From the NCBI RefSeq assembly GCF_030709675.1, contig NZ_JAUZQD010000007.1, positions 1 through 64,000 on the forward strand: 64,000 nucleotides of DNA, in the 5' to 3' direction. This DNA comes from Symbioplanes lichenis. GTDB lineage: Bacteria; Actinomycetota; Actinomycetes; Mycobacteriales; Micromonosporaceae. Positions 18,401-26,168 of this stretch are shown here, in pieces. The first letter of the stretch is position 1, and each line of letters starts with the position of its first letter. Below the pieces are notes generated by a model, which saw nothing but the letters and a program-made list of their open reading frames with translations, was not told the DNA's origin and ran no database searches. The translations under genes and the position numbers were made by a program.

Positions 18401-19021
18401 GCCGGGCTGCGGTCCGGGGCGACGGGCCCGCACGTGCCGTTCGCGCGATGCGCGGTCTCGGGGCTGTCGCGGCTGCCGTCGTTCCGGGGGACCACGATCT
18501 ACCGGACGACGCCGACCGAGGCGGAGTGGGCGCACTACCGGGACCGCCGGCTGGTGACCGACTGGTCGTTCGTCAACGTGCTGACCGGCCCGTGCGAGAC
18601 CCAGGACGGCGACACCGACGTGCTGGTCTGGTCGATGACCGCGCGGCGGACCAACCTGCTCGAGCCGGAGGGCGACGAGCGCGTGGACGACCGGGTGCTG
18701 TTCCTGCCCGGTACCCACTACAAGATCCTGGAGCTGCGGGAGCCGTCCGGCTCGGAGCGCGGCGCGATTCTGATGCGTGAGATCGGGGCGAACGAGGTCG
18801 GTACGGACGGCCGCGTCGACTCGAACCGGGTGTCGCTGGACGAGCTGGCGGTGACGTCGCTGCGCCGCAGCACCGAGCGGTGGGCGGGCGCGGACCCCCG
18901 CCGGCGCATCGGCAAGGGCGCCGCGGGCCGCTTCGGCGTGCTCCCGGGCCTCGACCGGCGGCTGGCGGGAGAAGCCGGCGGCACCGGAGAAGCGGAGAAG
19001 GCGGAGGTGAGCGGCCGATGA
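15479..19021 (+). CDS. ESX-linked protein with degenerate ADP-ribosyltransferase-like C-terminal domain
   Basis: An 1180-aa cytosolic-type protein (no signal peptide or membrane segment) with three parts. Residues 20-430 form a conserved N-terminal region with RGIRLMACGDHRN and, later, LLGCPGTAPLSLDDV, both resembling the strand-Cys-Gly elements of caspase/C80-like folds. Residues 440-890 are a low-complexity Pro/Ala/Val linker (PVEPVAPPVEP, IAAAPIAAAP). Residues 905-1105 have a motif order like ADP-ribosyltransferases: IYR (Arg 1009), WSFVNVLT, and RVLFLPGTHYKIL at 1072-1084, but the expected catalytic Glu-x-Glu before the last strand is absent (VDD). ATG 15479 follows eccB by 8 bp and the stop overlaps the next start. 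A paralogue lies at 29955-32372. Catalysis is doubtful; a binding role is more likely. Confidence 0.8.
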   Translation: MASVIRSMLRGRPEGPGGVVQHTVGNALVLHAADSISAEAQSLALTVVEDAENDVVVLDLGEGMPIGSWESMAGVLPRRRRGIRLMACGDHRNAAAMAGQWLSERLNRTVIAPDGDLIRGAAGGLFVHSVPGSGWVRFRPGKPPTWDAKRYPTPLWDKAVTDKRPSSSTGEIEPLPGGVWIHDVRQPEIVAEHRERLVADVPCQPEVMTVLLGCPGTAPLSLDDVVRFWRELDAESRMRARFVQYGDIRLPEGEAFGQALADLLGTGVVCYSGVPVGAPAKYEIRTVRGDGVLGWPPFALELGYAPRAHPNSKARRPAVLSHRGPLRGPEEVAPRVYWYAPDAVVEVVQAGLWVRPAEEPPNAERVRATPLDPEGSTLIFDDTVAERTERMRELAEDLAARVDPSVGQDTALFPASVLVPGQKPAGRAEAVLRASEPSQAPAPAPEVQTAVEAPAPAAFMPPAAYMPPAVEAVVVEPVVAQPVTQRAVPAEPFAQRAEPFAPRAVPAPPTGEPFAQRGIPVQPFGPPAVPAPPAAVEPAVPQDRLADRVTRAYSRAELFPSPAEPVVAKSPVVPAPAAPTAPTAPVDQVAPVAPPAAPIAAAPIAAAPIAAAPIAASPFAEPVAPPAAPPAAPPAASSFVTSSFAEPVAPAPVPVPAELVDPVAPIEIAASAGPVDIAASAGPVDITTPTDDTAPTEPVEIAPPVEIGQPVEIAPPVEPVAPPVEPVAAPVEPVEMPAPVESIASALMGNVGPVTPFAPAPTPPVEPVTASIEPADVAAPVEPTDVTAPVEPTDVTAPVEPATVALPVESAEPAAAMAPPVEFVGAVEIPEPVAPTAAPGEAVHPVEAQPAEVQPVEAHRAAEAQQPIEAYQPAATAQPVTERETRQKAEDTRLQPIPSAAASALLPRKRSLDDERAWLRRTLSRDFDTMASSVSRIMSEHPGLQSAGGVSAADILADSVAVRLYLSGRGTGIDAGLRSGATGPHVPFARCAVSGLSRLPSFRGTTIYRTTPTEAEWAHYRDRRLVTDWSFVNVLTGPCETQDGDTDVLVWSMTARRTNLLEPEGDERVDDRVLFLPGTHYKILELREPSGSERGAILMREIGANEVGTDGRVDSNRVSLDELAVTSLRRSTERWAGADPRRRIGKGAAGRFGVLPGLDRRLAGEAGGTGEAEKAEVSGR

Positions 19022-22000
19022 CCAGGCAGGTTCTGACGGTCGGCGGCGGGAAGCCCGGCGCGTACCCGACGATCGGCGCCGCGCTGGCCCGGGCGGAGGC
19101 GGGGGCGACGATCACCGTCCACCCCGGCCGGTACGTCGAGAAGCTCGTCGTCGGCAACCGCATCACGATCAGCGCCGCCGAGGGCGGGCCGGTCGAGGTG
19201 CGGGTCGAGGAGGGCAGCGTCCTGGTCGTGCAGGGCGAGGGCGCGCAGCTGCGAGGGATCACCCTGGCCAGCGCCGACCCGAAGCTCGCCGCCGTGGACG
19301 TCTACTCGGGCGAGGTGGCGCTGGACAACTGCGTGATCTCCGGCGCCTCGTGGGTGACGTTGCTGTCCCGGCTGCAGGGCTCGCTGGCCCTGCGCGGCTG
19401 CACCGTGCACAACTCGGTGGGCGCCGGGATCGTGGTCACCTCGGCCGCCCCGAGCACCATCGAGGACACGAAGATCACGGACGTGGCGACCTCGGGCATC
19501 GTGGTCGCCGATCAGGGCGTACTGACGCTGCGGCGCTGCCAGGTCCGGGACACCGGGGCGAACAGCCTCTGCGTCAACGGCGACGGCCGGTTGACCGTCG
19601 AGCAGGTCGAGATCGACAAGGCCGGCAAGCCCGCCGTCGTGGTGGAGCAGCGCGGCTGGGCCCGAATGCAGCGGCTGACCGTCAGCGACAGCGGCAACGT
19701 GGACCTCTTCCTGCGCGGCGAGATCGACGTCGTGATCAGTGACTCACGCTTCTCCGGGGCGGCACTGCAGGCGGCGCACGTCGCCGACCGGGCCGCTCCG
19801 CGCTTCGAGCGCTGCACCTTCTCCGGTGCCGGGCACACCGCGGCGCACGTGACCGGCGGCGCCCGGCCCACCTTCGCCGACTGCACCTTCGCCGACTCCC
19901 CGGTGGGCGTCACGGTCGAGGCCGAGTCGGCGCCCCGGCTCGAGGGCGCCACGATCCGCGGCACCCGGGACCACCTGGTCGTCGTCGGCGGGTCCGGCTC
20001 GGCGGTGGTCGAGCGGCTGCGCGCGTCGGTCGGCACCGGCGCCGGCCTGCTGGTCAAGGGCGGATCGACGCTGGACGGCACCGACCTGGCGGTGGAGGCC
20101 GGTGCCCTCGTCGCGCTCGAGCTCGCCGAGGGCTCACGCGGCACGGTCCGGGAGGCCCGCTTCACCGGTACGGCCCCCGCGACGGTCGTGGTCGGCGGCG
20201 GCTCGGACCTCGAGCTCAACTCGTCGCTCCTGCGCGGCACGGGCGTGACCGTGGGCGAGGGGCAGCTGCGCCTGCGCGACAGCGAGATCGTCGAGGCCCC
20301 TGGCGACGGTGTGGCGATCGGCACCGGTGGCAGCGCCACGGCCACGCAGACCCGGGTCCGCCGGGCCCGCCGCCACGGCATCGCGCTGTCGCCGGGCAGC
20401 CGGGGCGACTTCACCGAGTGCGAGGTGCTCGGCAGCGGTTCGGCCGGCTTCGACGTGGACACCTCCGAGCCCGTGTCGATCGTCCGGTGCACCGTGCAGG
20501 AAAGCGGCGGCGAGGACATTCGCAAGACCGGTGACGCGCAGCTGACCGTCGAGTCGCTGAGCTCCGGACGTCCGGCGCAGCCGGTTTCGCCCGCGCCCGC
20601 GTACTCGGCAAGCCCGGTCTCGCCCGCACCAGCCGGCAGCGAGCCGGTGGAGGAGCCGGAGGGCGAGCTGAGCGGCCCGCTGCGCGAGCTGAACAGCCTG
20701 ATCGGTCTGCGCGGGGTGAAGCAGGAGGTCACCGCGCTCATCAACCTGATCAAGATGAGCCAGGTACGCCTCCAGATGGGCCTGCCGATGCCCCCGATGA
20801 GCCGTCACCTCGTCTTCGCCGGCCCGCCCGGCACGGGTAAGACGACGGTGGCCCGGCTCTACGGCTCGGTGCTCAAGGAGCTCGGCATCCTGAGCAAGGG
20901 CCACATGATCGAGGCCGCCCGCGCGGATCTCGTCGGCCAGTACATCGGTGCGACCGCCATCAAGACCACCGAGCTGGTCACCAAGGCGATCGGCGGGGTG
21001 CTCTTCATCGACGAGGCGTACACGCTGTCGGCCGGGTCCGGTGGCTCGGGGCCCGACTTCGGTCAGGAGGCCATCGACGCGCTGATGAAGATGATGGAGG
21101 ACCACCGCGACGAGCTCGTGGTGATCGTCGCCGGGTATTCGGAGCTGATGGAGCAGTTCCTCGCCTCGAACCCCGGTATGGCCTCCCGCTTCACGCGCAC
21201 GATCGAGTTCCCGAACTACTCGGTCGAGGAGCTCGTGACGATCACCTCGAACCTGTGCAGCAAGCACTACTACGAGCTGACCGACGACGCGGTGGACGCG
21301 CTGGGCACGTACTTCACGCGGGTGCCGAAGAACTCGACGTTCGGTAACGGTCGTGTCGCCCGCAAGCTCTTCGAGGCGATGATCAACAACCAGGCGTCGC
21401 GCCTGGCCACGACCCCGCCGACCAAGGACACCGAGCTCAACCGGCTGACCGCCCTGGACCTGGCGCCCGAGCTGGATCTGCTGGAGGACCTGCCGGTCGA
21501 GCAGACCACGGCGCCGGACGCGGCGAGCAACCCGGCCGGGGCCATCAACGCGACCCGCAGCTGGCAGCGCGTCTGCGGGCTGGTCGGCGCCACGCCGGTC
21601 CGCGAGGCGATCGGGTCGACGCTGCTGCAGCTGTGCGAGCTGCGCAACCGCCGCCGGGCGTACGGGAAACACGCCAACGTGATGATCACGGGCCCCGCCG
21701 GCAGTGGCCGCAGCGAGTTCGCCCGTCTCTACGCCGCCGGCCTGTCCGAATTGGATCTCGTGCCGGTGGGGCAGCTGATCCGGGTGAGCACCGGCCAGGA
21801 GCTGGCGCCGCAGTGGGAGGGCCAGGCGGGCAGTCTCGTGCGGGCCGCGCTGTCCGACGCCGAGGGCGGTGTGCTGCTGGTCGACTACGCCGAGGACGCC
21901 GCCGGGGCCGGGCTGGAGATCGTGCAGCAGCTGGTCGCCGAGATGCGCCGCTCGCCGGCCGACCCGGTGGTGGTGCTGACCAGTGAGCAGCCGGTCCCGG

Positions 22001-22305
22001 GCCTGGCCGAGGTCTTCGGCCAGCACTGGGCGATGCCCGCCTACGCCACGAACGAGCTGGCCGAGATCGTGGTGCGGCACCTGGTGCGGCGCGGCCACGA
22101 GGTGCCCGACGAGGTCCGGGCGGCGCTCGTCGACCTGGCCGCCGGGCTGCCCGAGCGTACGGTCCGGGCGGCGCACCTCTTCTCGTGGGGGCTGACCCGC
22201 ACGGCCGCCTCCCGCACCCTCGCCCTCGCCGACCTCAACGGGCTGGCGGACCGCACCACGGCCCGCACCGGGGCCCGCACCGGTGGCTTCGCCGCCGTCG
22301 GCTGA
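19018..22305 (+). CDS. Fusion of right-handed beta-helix and EccA-like AAA+ ATPase
   Basis: A 1095-aa fusion. Residues 1-515 are a pectate-lyase-type parallel beta-helix: about 20 short turns with recurring C-x-[IV] and aliphatic-x-aliphatic ladders (LDNCVISGAS, LRGCTVHNS, LRRCQVRDTG). After a linker, residues 550-830 are a CbxX/CfqX AAA+ domain as in EccA, the cytosolic ESX chaperone ATPase. It has Walker A GPPGTGKTT (from 602), Walker B LFIDEAYTL (Asp 665) and ASRFTRTIEF. Residues 840-1090 form a second, degenerate AAA-like domain with GPAGSGRSE at 892 (Arg for the invariant Lys) and LLVDYAED. In EccA the N-terminus is normally TPR; here a beta-helix replaces it. ATG 19018 overlaps the preceding stop. 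Confidence 0.88.
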   Translation: MTRQVLTVGGGKPGAYPTIGAALARAEAGATITVHPGRYVEKLVVGNRITISAAEGGPVEVRVEEGSVLVVQGEGAQLRGITLASADPKLAAVDVYSGEVALDNCVISGASWVTLLSRLQGSLALRGCTVHNSVGAGIVVTSAAPSTIEDTKITDVATSGIVVADQGVLTLRRCQVRDTGANSLCVNGDGRLTVEQVEIDKAGKPAVVVEQRGWARMQRLTVSDSGNVDLFLRGEIDVVISDSRFSGAALQAAHVADRAAPRFERCTFSGAGHTAAHVTGGARPTFADCTFADSPVGVTVEAESAPRLEGATIRGTRDHLVVVGGSGSAVVERLRASVGTGAGLLVKGGSTLDGTDLAVEAGALVALELAEGSRGTVREARFTGTAPATVVVGGGSDLELNSSLLRGTGVTVGEGQLRLRDSEIVEAPGDGVAIGTGGSATATQTRVRRARRHGIALSPGSRGDFTECEVLGSGSAGFDVDTSEPVSIVRCTVQESGGEDIRKTGDAQLTVESLSSGRPAQPVSPAPAYSASPVSPAPAGSEPVEEPEGELSGPLRELNSLIGLRGVKQEVTALINLIKMSQVRLQMGLPMPPMSRHLVFAGPPGTGKTTVARLYGSVLKELGILSKGHMIEAARADLVGQYIGATAIKTTELVTKAIGGVLFIDEAYTLSAGSGGSGPDFGQEAIDALMKMMEDHRDELVVIVAGYSELMEQFLASNPGMASRFTRTIEFPNYSVEELVTITSNLCSKHYYELTDDAVDALGTYFTRVPKNSTFGNGRVARKLFEAMINNQASRLATTPPTKDTELNRLTALDLAPELDLLEDLPVEQTTAPDAASNPAGAINATRSWQRVCGLVGATPVREAIGSTLLQLCELRNRRRAYGKHANVMITGPAGSGRSEFARLYAAGLSELDLVPVGQLIRVSTGQELAPQWEGQAGSLVRAALSDAEGGVLLVDYAEDAAGAGLEIVQQLVAEMRRSPADPVVVLTSEQPVPGLAEVFGQHWAMPAYATNELAEIVVRHLVRRGHEVPDEVRAALVDLAAGLPERTVRAAHLFSWGLTRTAASRTLALADLNGLADRTTARTGARTGGFAAVG

Positions 22306-22347
22306 GCAAGCCGCCGGCTGACCAGAACCAACGACAGGAGCAGGTCG

Positions 22348-22671
22348 ATGACCCAGGGACCCATGGACATGGGCAAGCTGAACTTCGCGGAGTTCCTCGA
22401 CAGCGCGGAAGCCTTCGAGACGTCGATGCGCAACGCGCAGTCCGACCTCGAGAAGGCCATCGTCACCGGCCGCTCCGCCGACAACACCGTCGTGGTGATG
22501 GCCAGCGGGCTGGGCAAGCTCAAGGCCGTCCGGGTGGACCCGAAGGTGTTCGACGCGCGCGACGCCGAGGGCCTGCAGACCGCGATCGCCCAGGCCATCC
22601 AGGCCGCGGCGGACAACGCCGGCAAGCTGGCTCAGCAGAAGATGGGCCCGATCGAGATCACGCTTCACTGA
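22348..22671 (+). CDS. YbaB/EbfC family protein, second ESX-locus copy
   Basis: A 107-aa protein with an N-terminal helix (FAEFLDSAEAFETSMRNAQS), a beta hairpin (TVVVMASGLGKLKAVRVDPK) and a C-terminal helix, the YbaB/EbfC pattern also seen at 1818-2234. ACAGGAGCAGG precedes ATG 22348. It is the last gene of the rightward ESX set, and its final 14 bp overlap the end of a convergent SARP regulator gene. It may act in ESX function as EspL-like, or as a DNA-binding protein; the sequence alone does not decide. Confidence 0.8.
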   Translation: MTQGPMDMGKLNFAEFLDSAEAFETSMRNAQSDLEKAIVTGRSADNTVVVMASGLGKLKAVRVDPKVFDARDAEGLQTAIAQAIQAAADNAGKLAQQKMGPIEITLH

Positions 22672-25600
22672 GGATCTGGGCGGGGCTGCCCGCGCGGGCG
22701 GGCTCGACGCCGTACTCAGCGAGGCGGGACCGTAGCCGCCGCAGGTCCCAGCGGGCGCCGAGCACCGTGTAGAGCTCGGCGGCCGCGCCTCCCTCGCGAG
22801 CGGCCTCGTGCGGGCGCCTGTTCGCGGCGAGGAGCACGGCGGCGTCCTCCAGGGCGGCGGCCAGCTCGGGGACGCGGCCGACCGAGCGGTAGTGCGCGGC
22901 GGCGGCCAGTGCCGGTGCGGGGTCCCCGGTGATCAGCGCGCGGCAGCGCTCGGCGGCGGCGTAGGCGCGGGCCGGGCGTACCTCCTTCTCGGCCTCGCCG
23001 GCGCAGATGGCCGCGGCCCGCTCGGCCAGCTCGCGCCGGTCCTGGCTCAGCGCGAGCCGGACGGCGTCCGGGAGCCACTGATGGCGCAGCATGAGCGGGG
23101 CGTACTCCGGGACGAGCAGCGGCTCGAGCAGCTCCAGCGCCTCGCCCGGGCGGTCCTGCTGCTCGGCGACCAGCGCCCGCGCCACCAGCAGGAAGTCGCA
23201 GCTCTCCCGTTCGGCGTCGGTGGCCGGCAGGATCTCCGAGGCGTCCAGATGACCGGTCGCCAGCGCCGGGTCGTCGCGGTGGGCGGCGATCAGGGCGGCG
23301 ACGCCGTGCAGCAGCATCGACACCGCGCCCGGCTCGCGGGTGCCCAGGAAGGTGATGCCCGGGGCGTCGTCGGTGACCGAGCTGATCTCGGCCAGGGCGT
23401 CGTCCCAGCGGCCCAGCCAGTAATACTGCACAGCCGACGCGACTTGCAGCCCGGACGGCAGCCGATGCCGGATGGCGAAGAGGGCGGCCTCGCGCAGGGT
23501 CCGCTCGGCCTCGTCGAGCCGGTCGAGGTTCTGCAGCGTGAACATGCGGTTGTCGAGCAGGTCGAAGTACATGCCCGCGAAGCCCGGGTTGTCGCGCATG
23601 ATGTCCAGCGCGCGGTCGACGTACTCCAGGGCGCGCTCGTGGTCACGGCGGATCGAGTGCGTCAGCCAGACGGTCTGCAGGGCGAAGGCCGCCTCGTACG
23701 GCTGCCCGGCCGCGATGGCCTCGTCGTGCACCTCCGCGGCCGTACGGTCGGCGCGGTCCAGGTCGTCCAGGCTCCCGCGCCGGAAGTTCGCCAGCAGCAC
23801 CCGGTGCCGCGTCCGCCAGATCTCCGGGACGTCCGGGTCGTCGACCGAGTCGCGCAGCGTGCGGATCGCGGTCTCGGCGTCGCCGCGGCGGAACGTCATC
23901 GCGGCGAAGAGCTGGCGCATCTCGGCCCGGTCGGCCGGGTCGGCGGCCAGGGTGGCGGCCTCCCGCGCCTCCTCGATCGGCCAGCGCTCGTGCCGGAAGT
24001 CGAGTTTGACCAGGGCGACGAGCAGGGCGGCGCGCCGGTCGGGGTCCGGCAGCTCCGACTCGAGGACCAGGCGCAGCAGCCGGCCGGTGATCTCGGGCAC
24101 CCGCCGCGCCGCCTCGGAGTGGTGCCGGCTCAGCCAGGACACCACCCACGCGTCGATCACCGGGGTCTCCGCCGCGAGCTGCTCGGCCACCCGGGTCACC
24201 GAGCTGCCGCCGCGGTCGAGCACCTCGGCGGTGTGCCGGTGCAGGGCGGCGCGGGCCGGCGCCGGGATGCTCTCGTAGAGCGCCTGCCGCAGGAACGGAT
24301 GCCGGAACGCCAGATCCTTGCCGGCGTCCACGACGACGTTCGCGCTCAGGGCCTCCTCCAGGTTGGCGACCAGGTCGAACGGCGAGCGCCCGGTGACCGC
24401 CACCACGTCGTCGACCGCGAACTGCGCCCCGAGCAGCGCGGCCATCCGCAGCACCTCCTGGGTGTCCGCGGAGAGGAAGTCCAGAGTGGCCCGTACGACG
24501 GCCAGCAGCGACCGTGGCGCCTCGACCGGCACCGACGCGTCGATGTCGGCCCGGCCGTCCACCGTCCGGACGGCTCCCTGCCGGATCAGCGCGGTCGTCA
24601 TCTCCCGGGCGCACAGCGGGTTGCCGCCGGAGCGGGGCACGACCTGCGCCAGGTACGGCCCGATCGGCGCCCCGACCAGCCGCGTGACCAGCTCCCGGAT
24701 GGCCTCGTCGGGCAGCCCGCGCAGCAGGAGCAGGTGACCCTGCCGGGCTTGCACGCCGCGGCGCAGCTGGGCCAGCGACCGGCCGTTGGGCTCGGGCCGC
24801 GCCGCGGCGACCAGCAGCAGCGGCATCCGGCGCGTGGCGGCCACCAGCCGGTCCCAGAAGAGCACACTGGACTCGTCGGCCCACTGCAGGTCGTCGACGA
24901 CCAGGATCAGCGGCGCGATCGACGTGGCGGCCCGGACATAGGCGAGCACCCGGTCGGCTACGGCGGCCGGCCCGTCCTCGTTGCGGGCGCTGCCGTGCAG
25001 CTTGGCGGCGACCGAGGCCACCCGGGCGTCGGCCGACGTGGTCTCCAGCCCCAGCGCCCGCGTCACCACCTGCAGCGGCACGTGCTGGTCGAGCTCGTCC
25101 GCGACGCCCCACGCCACCTGACAGCCCTGCTCGCCCGCGTCGGCGAGGGCGGCCGTGAGCAGCTCGCTCTTGCCGATGCCGGGCTCGCCCTCGATCCAGA
25201 CGGCGGCCCCGCGCCCGCCGGCGACCGCCCGGACCAGGCCGCGCAGCAGGGCGAGGTCGTCGTCCCGCCCCACGAGCACCCGGCTCTCCAGCCCGTCGTG
25301 CAGGGCCCGGGCCACCTGCGGCGGCAGCACCGGCGGCACCGGCAGCTCGGTGGGCGCGCTGCCCTCGGCCGTTCCGGCCTGCACCCGCTCGTAGAGGGTG
25401 GTCAGGGCGGGCCCGGGCTCCACGCCCAGCTCGGTGAGGAAGGTGCGGCGGGCGGCCCGGTAGACGTCGAGGGCCTCGGCGCGGCGGCCGGTGCGGTGCA
25501 GGGCGAGCATCAGCAACTCGTGCAGGGGCTCGTGCAGCGGGTGGTCGCGGACGAGCCCGGCCAGCTCCGCCACGACGCCGTCGTCGCCCAGGTCCAGCAC

Positions 25601-26113
25601 GATGCGGGCGCGCTGCTCGATGGCGGTGAGCCGGCGCTCGGCCAGGTGGGTGCGCTCGACCTCCAGGCGGTGCCCGCTCAGTCCCGCGTACGCCTCCCCG
25701 TGCCACAACCGCAGCGCCGCCTCGAACCGCGCCGCGGCGGCCACCGGCTCCCCGGCCTCACGCAACTGAGCGGCCTCGTCGCAGAGCGTGGCGAACCGGG
25801 TGCTGTCCAGCTCCTGCGGGTCGAGCCGCAACGCGTAGCCGGCCGGACCGGAGGTCAGCAGCTCATGCCCGAGCACGCGCCGCAGCCCCGAGATGTAGGT
25901 GTAGACGCTGCCCGCGGCCGTGGCGGGCGGGTTCGCGCCCCAGACGCCCTCGATCAGCTCGTCGCGGGCGACCACCCGGCCCCCGGCGGCGGCTAGCACG
26001 GCGAACAGGGCCCGTTGCCGGGCGGGCCCGAGCGTCAGCTCCCGGTCACCCCGCCAGGCCCGGACCGGGCCCAGCACCTCGACGCGCAAGCGGTCCTCCG
26101 GTGTCGTCGACAC
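22658..26113 (-). CDS. AfsR/SARP-family transcriptional regulator with ATPase and TPR domains
   Basis: A 1151-aa regulator. Residues 1-100 form an OmpR-like winged helix (LRVEVLGPVRAWRGDRELTL ... GSVYTYISGLRRVLG), and residues 105-255 the bacterial transcriptional activation domain (ELDSTRFATLCDEA ... LGVEPGPALTTLYERV). These are followed by an NTPase with Walker A GEPGIGKSEL and Walker B LILVVDDLQWADES, then a long TPR-like half. Such proteins activate secondary metabolism or differentiation genes by binding direct repeats. The start is GTG 26113, preceded by GGAGGAAAC. It lies 55 bp after another SARP gene on the same strand and converges on the ESX set, so it is a candidate ESX regulator. 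Confidence 0.9.
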   Translation of the reverse strand: MSTTPEDRLRVEVLGPVRAWRGDRELTLGPARQRALFAVLAAAGGRVVARDELIEGVWGANPPATAAGSVYTYISGLRRVLGHELLTSGPAGYALRLDPQELDSTRFATLCDEAAQLREAGEPVAAAARFEAALRLWHGEAYAGLSGHRLEVERTHLAERRLTAIEQRARIVLDLGDDGVVAELAGLVRDHPLHEPLHELLMLALHRTGRRAEALDVYRAARRTFLTELGVEPGPALTTLYERVQAGTAEGSAPTELPVPPVLPPQVARALHDGLESRVLVGRDDDLALLRGLVRAVAGGRGAAVWIEGEPGIGKSELLTAALADAGEQGCQVAWGVADELDQHVPLQVVTRALGLETTSADARVASVAAKLHGSARNEDGPAAVADRVLAYVRAATSIAPLILVVDDLQWADESSVLFWDRLVAATRRMPLLLVAAARPEPNGRSLAQLRRGVQARQGHLLLLRGLPDEAIRELVTRLVGAPIGPYLAQVVPRSGGNPLCAREMTTALIRQGAVRTVDGRADIDASVPVEAPRSLLAVVRATLDFLSADTQEVLRMAALLGAQFAVDDVVAVTGRSPFDLVANLEEALSANVVVDAGKDLAFRHPFLRQALYESIPAPARAALHRHTAEVLDRGGSSVTRVAEQLAAETPVIDAWVVSWLSRHHSEAARRVPEITGRLLRLVLESELPDPDRRAALLVALVKLDFRHERWPIEEAREAATLAADPADRAEMRQLFAAMTFRRGDAETAIRTLRDSVDDPDVPEIWRTRHRVLLANFRRGSLDDLDRADRTAAEVHDEAIAAGQPYEAAFALQTVWLTHSIRRDHERALEYVDRALDIMRDNPGFAGMYFDLLDNRMFTLQNLDRLDEAERTLREAALFAIRHRLPSGLQVASAVQYYWLGRWDDALAEISSVTDDAPGITFLGTREPGAVSMLLHGVAALIAAHRDDPALATGHLDASEILPATDAERESCDFLLVARALVAEQQDRPGEALELLEPLLVPEYAPLMLRHQWLPDAVRLALSQDRRELAERAAAICAGEAEKEVRPARAYAAAERCRALITGDPAPALAAAAHYRSVGRVPELAAALEDAAVLLAANRRPHEAAREGGAAAELYTVLGARWDLRRLRSRLAEYGVEPARAGSPAQILSEA

Positions 26114-26168
26114 GTTTCCTCCGTTGTCGCAGGTGCAGTGACCCCCGGTGAGGAGACCGGCATGCGGG

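Noticed and set aside
15326..18718. 1130-codon minus-strand frame opposite the ART-like gene
   Set aside because: No domains, Arg/Gly-rich, and fully explained by the low-complexity Pro/Ala linker on the coding strand.
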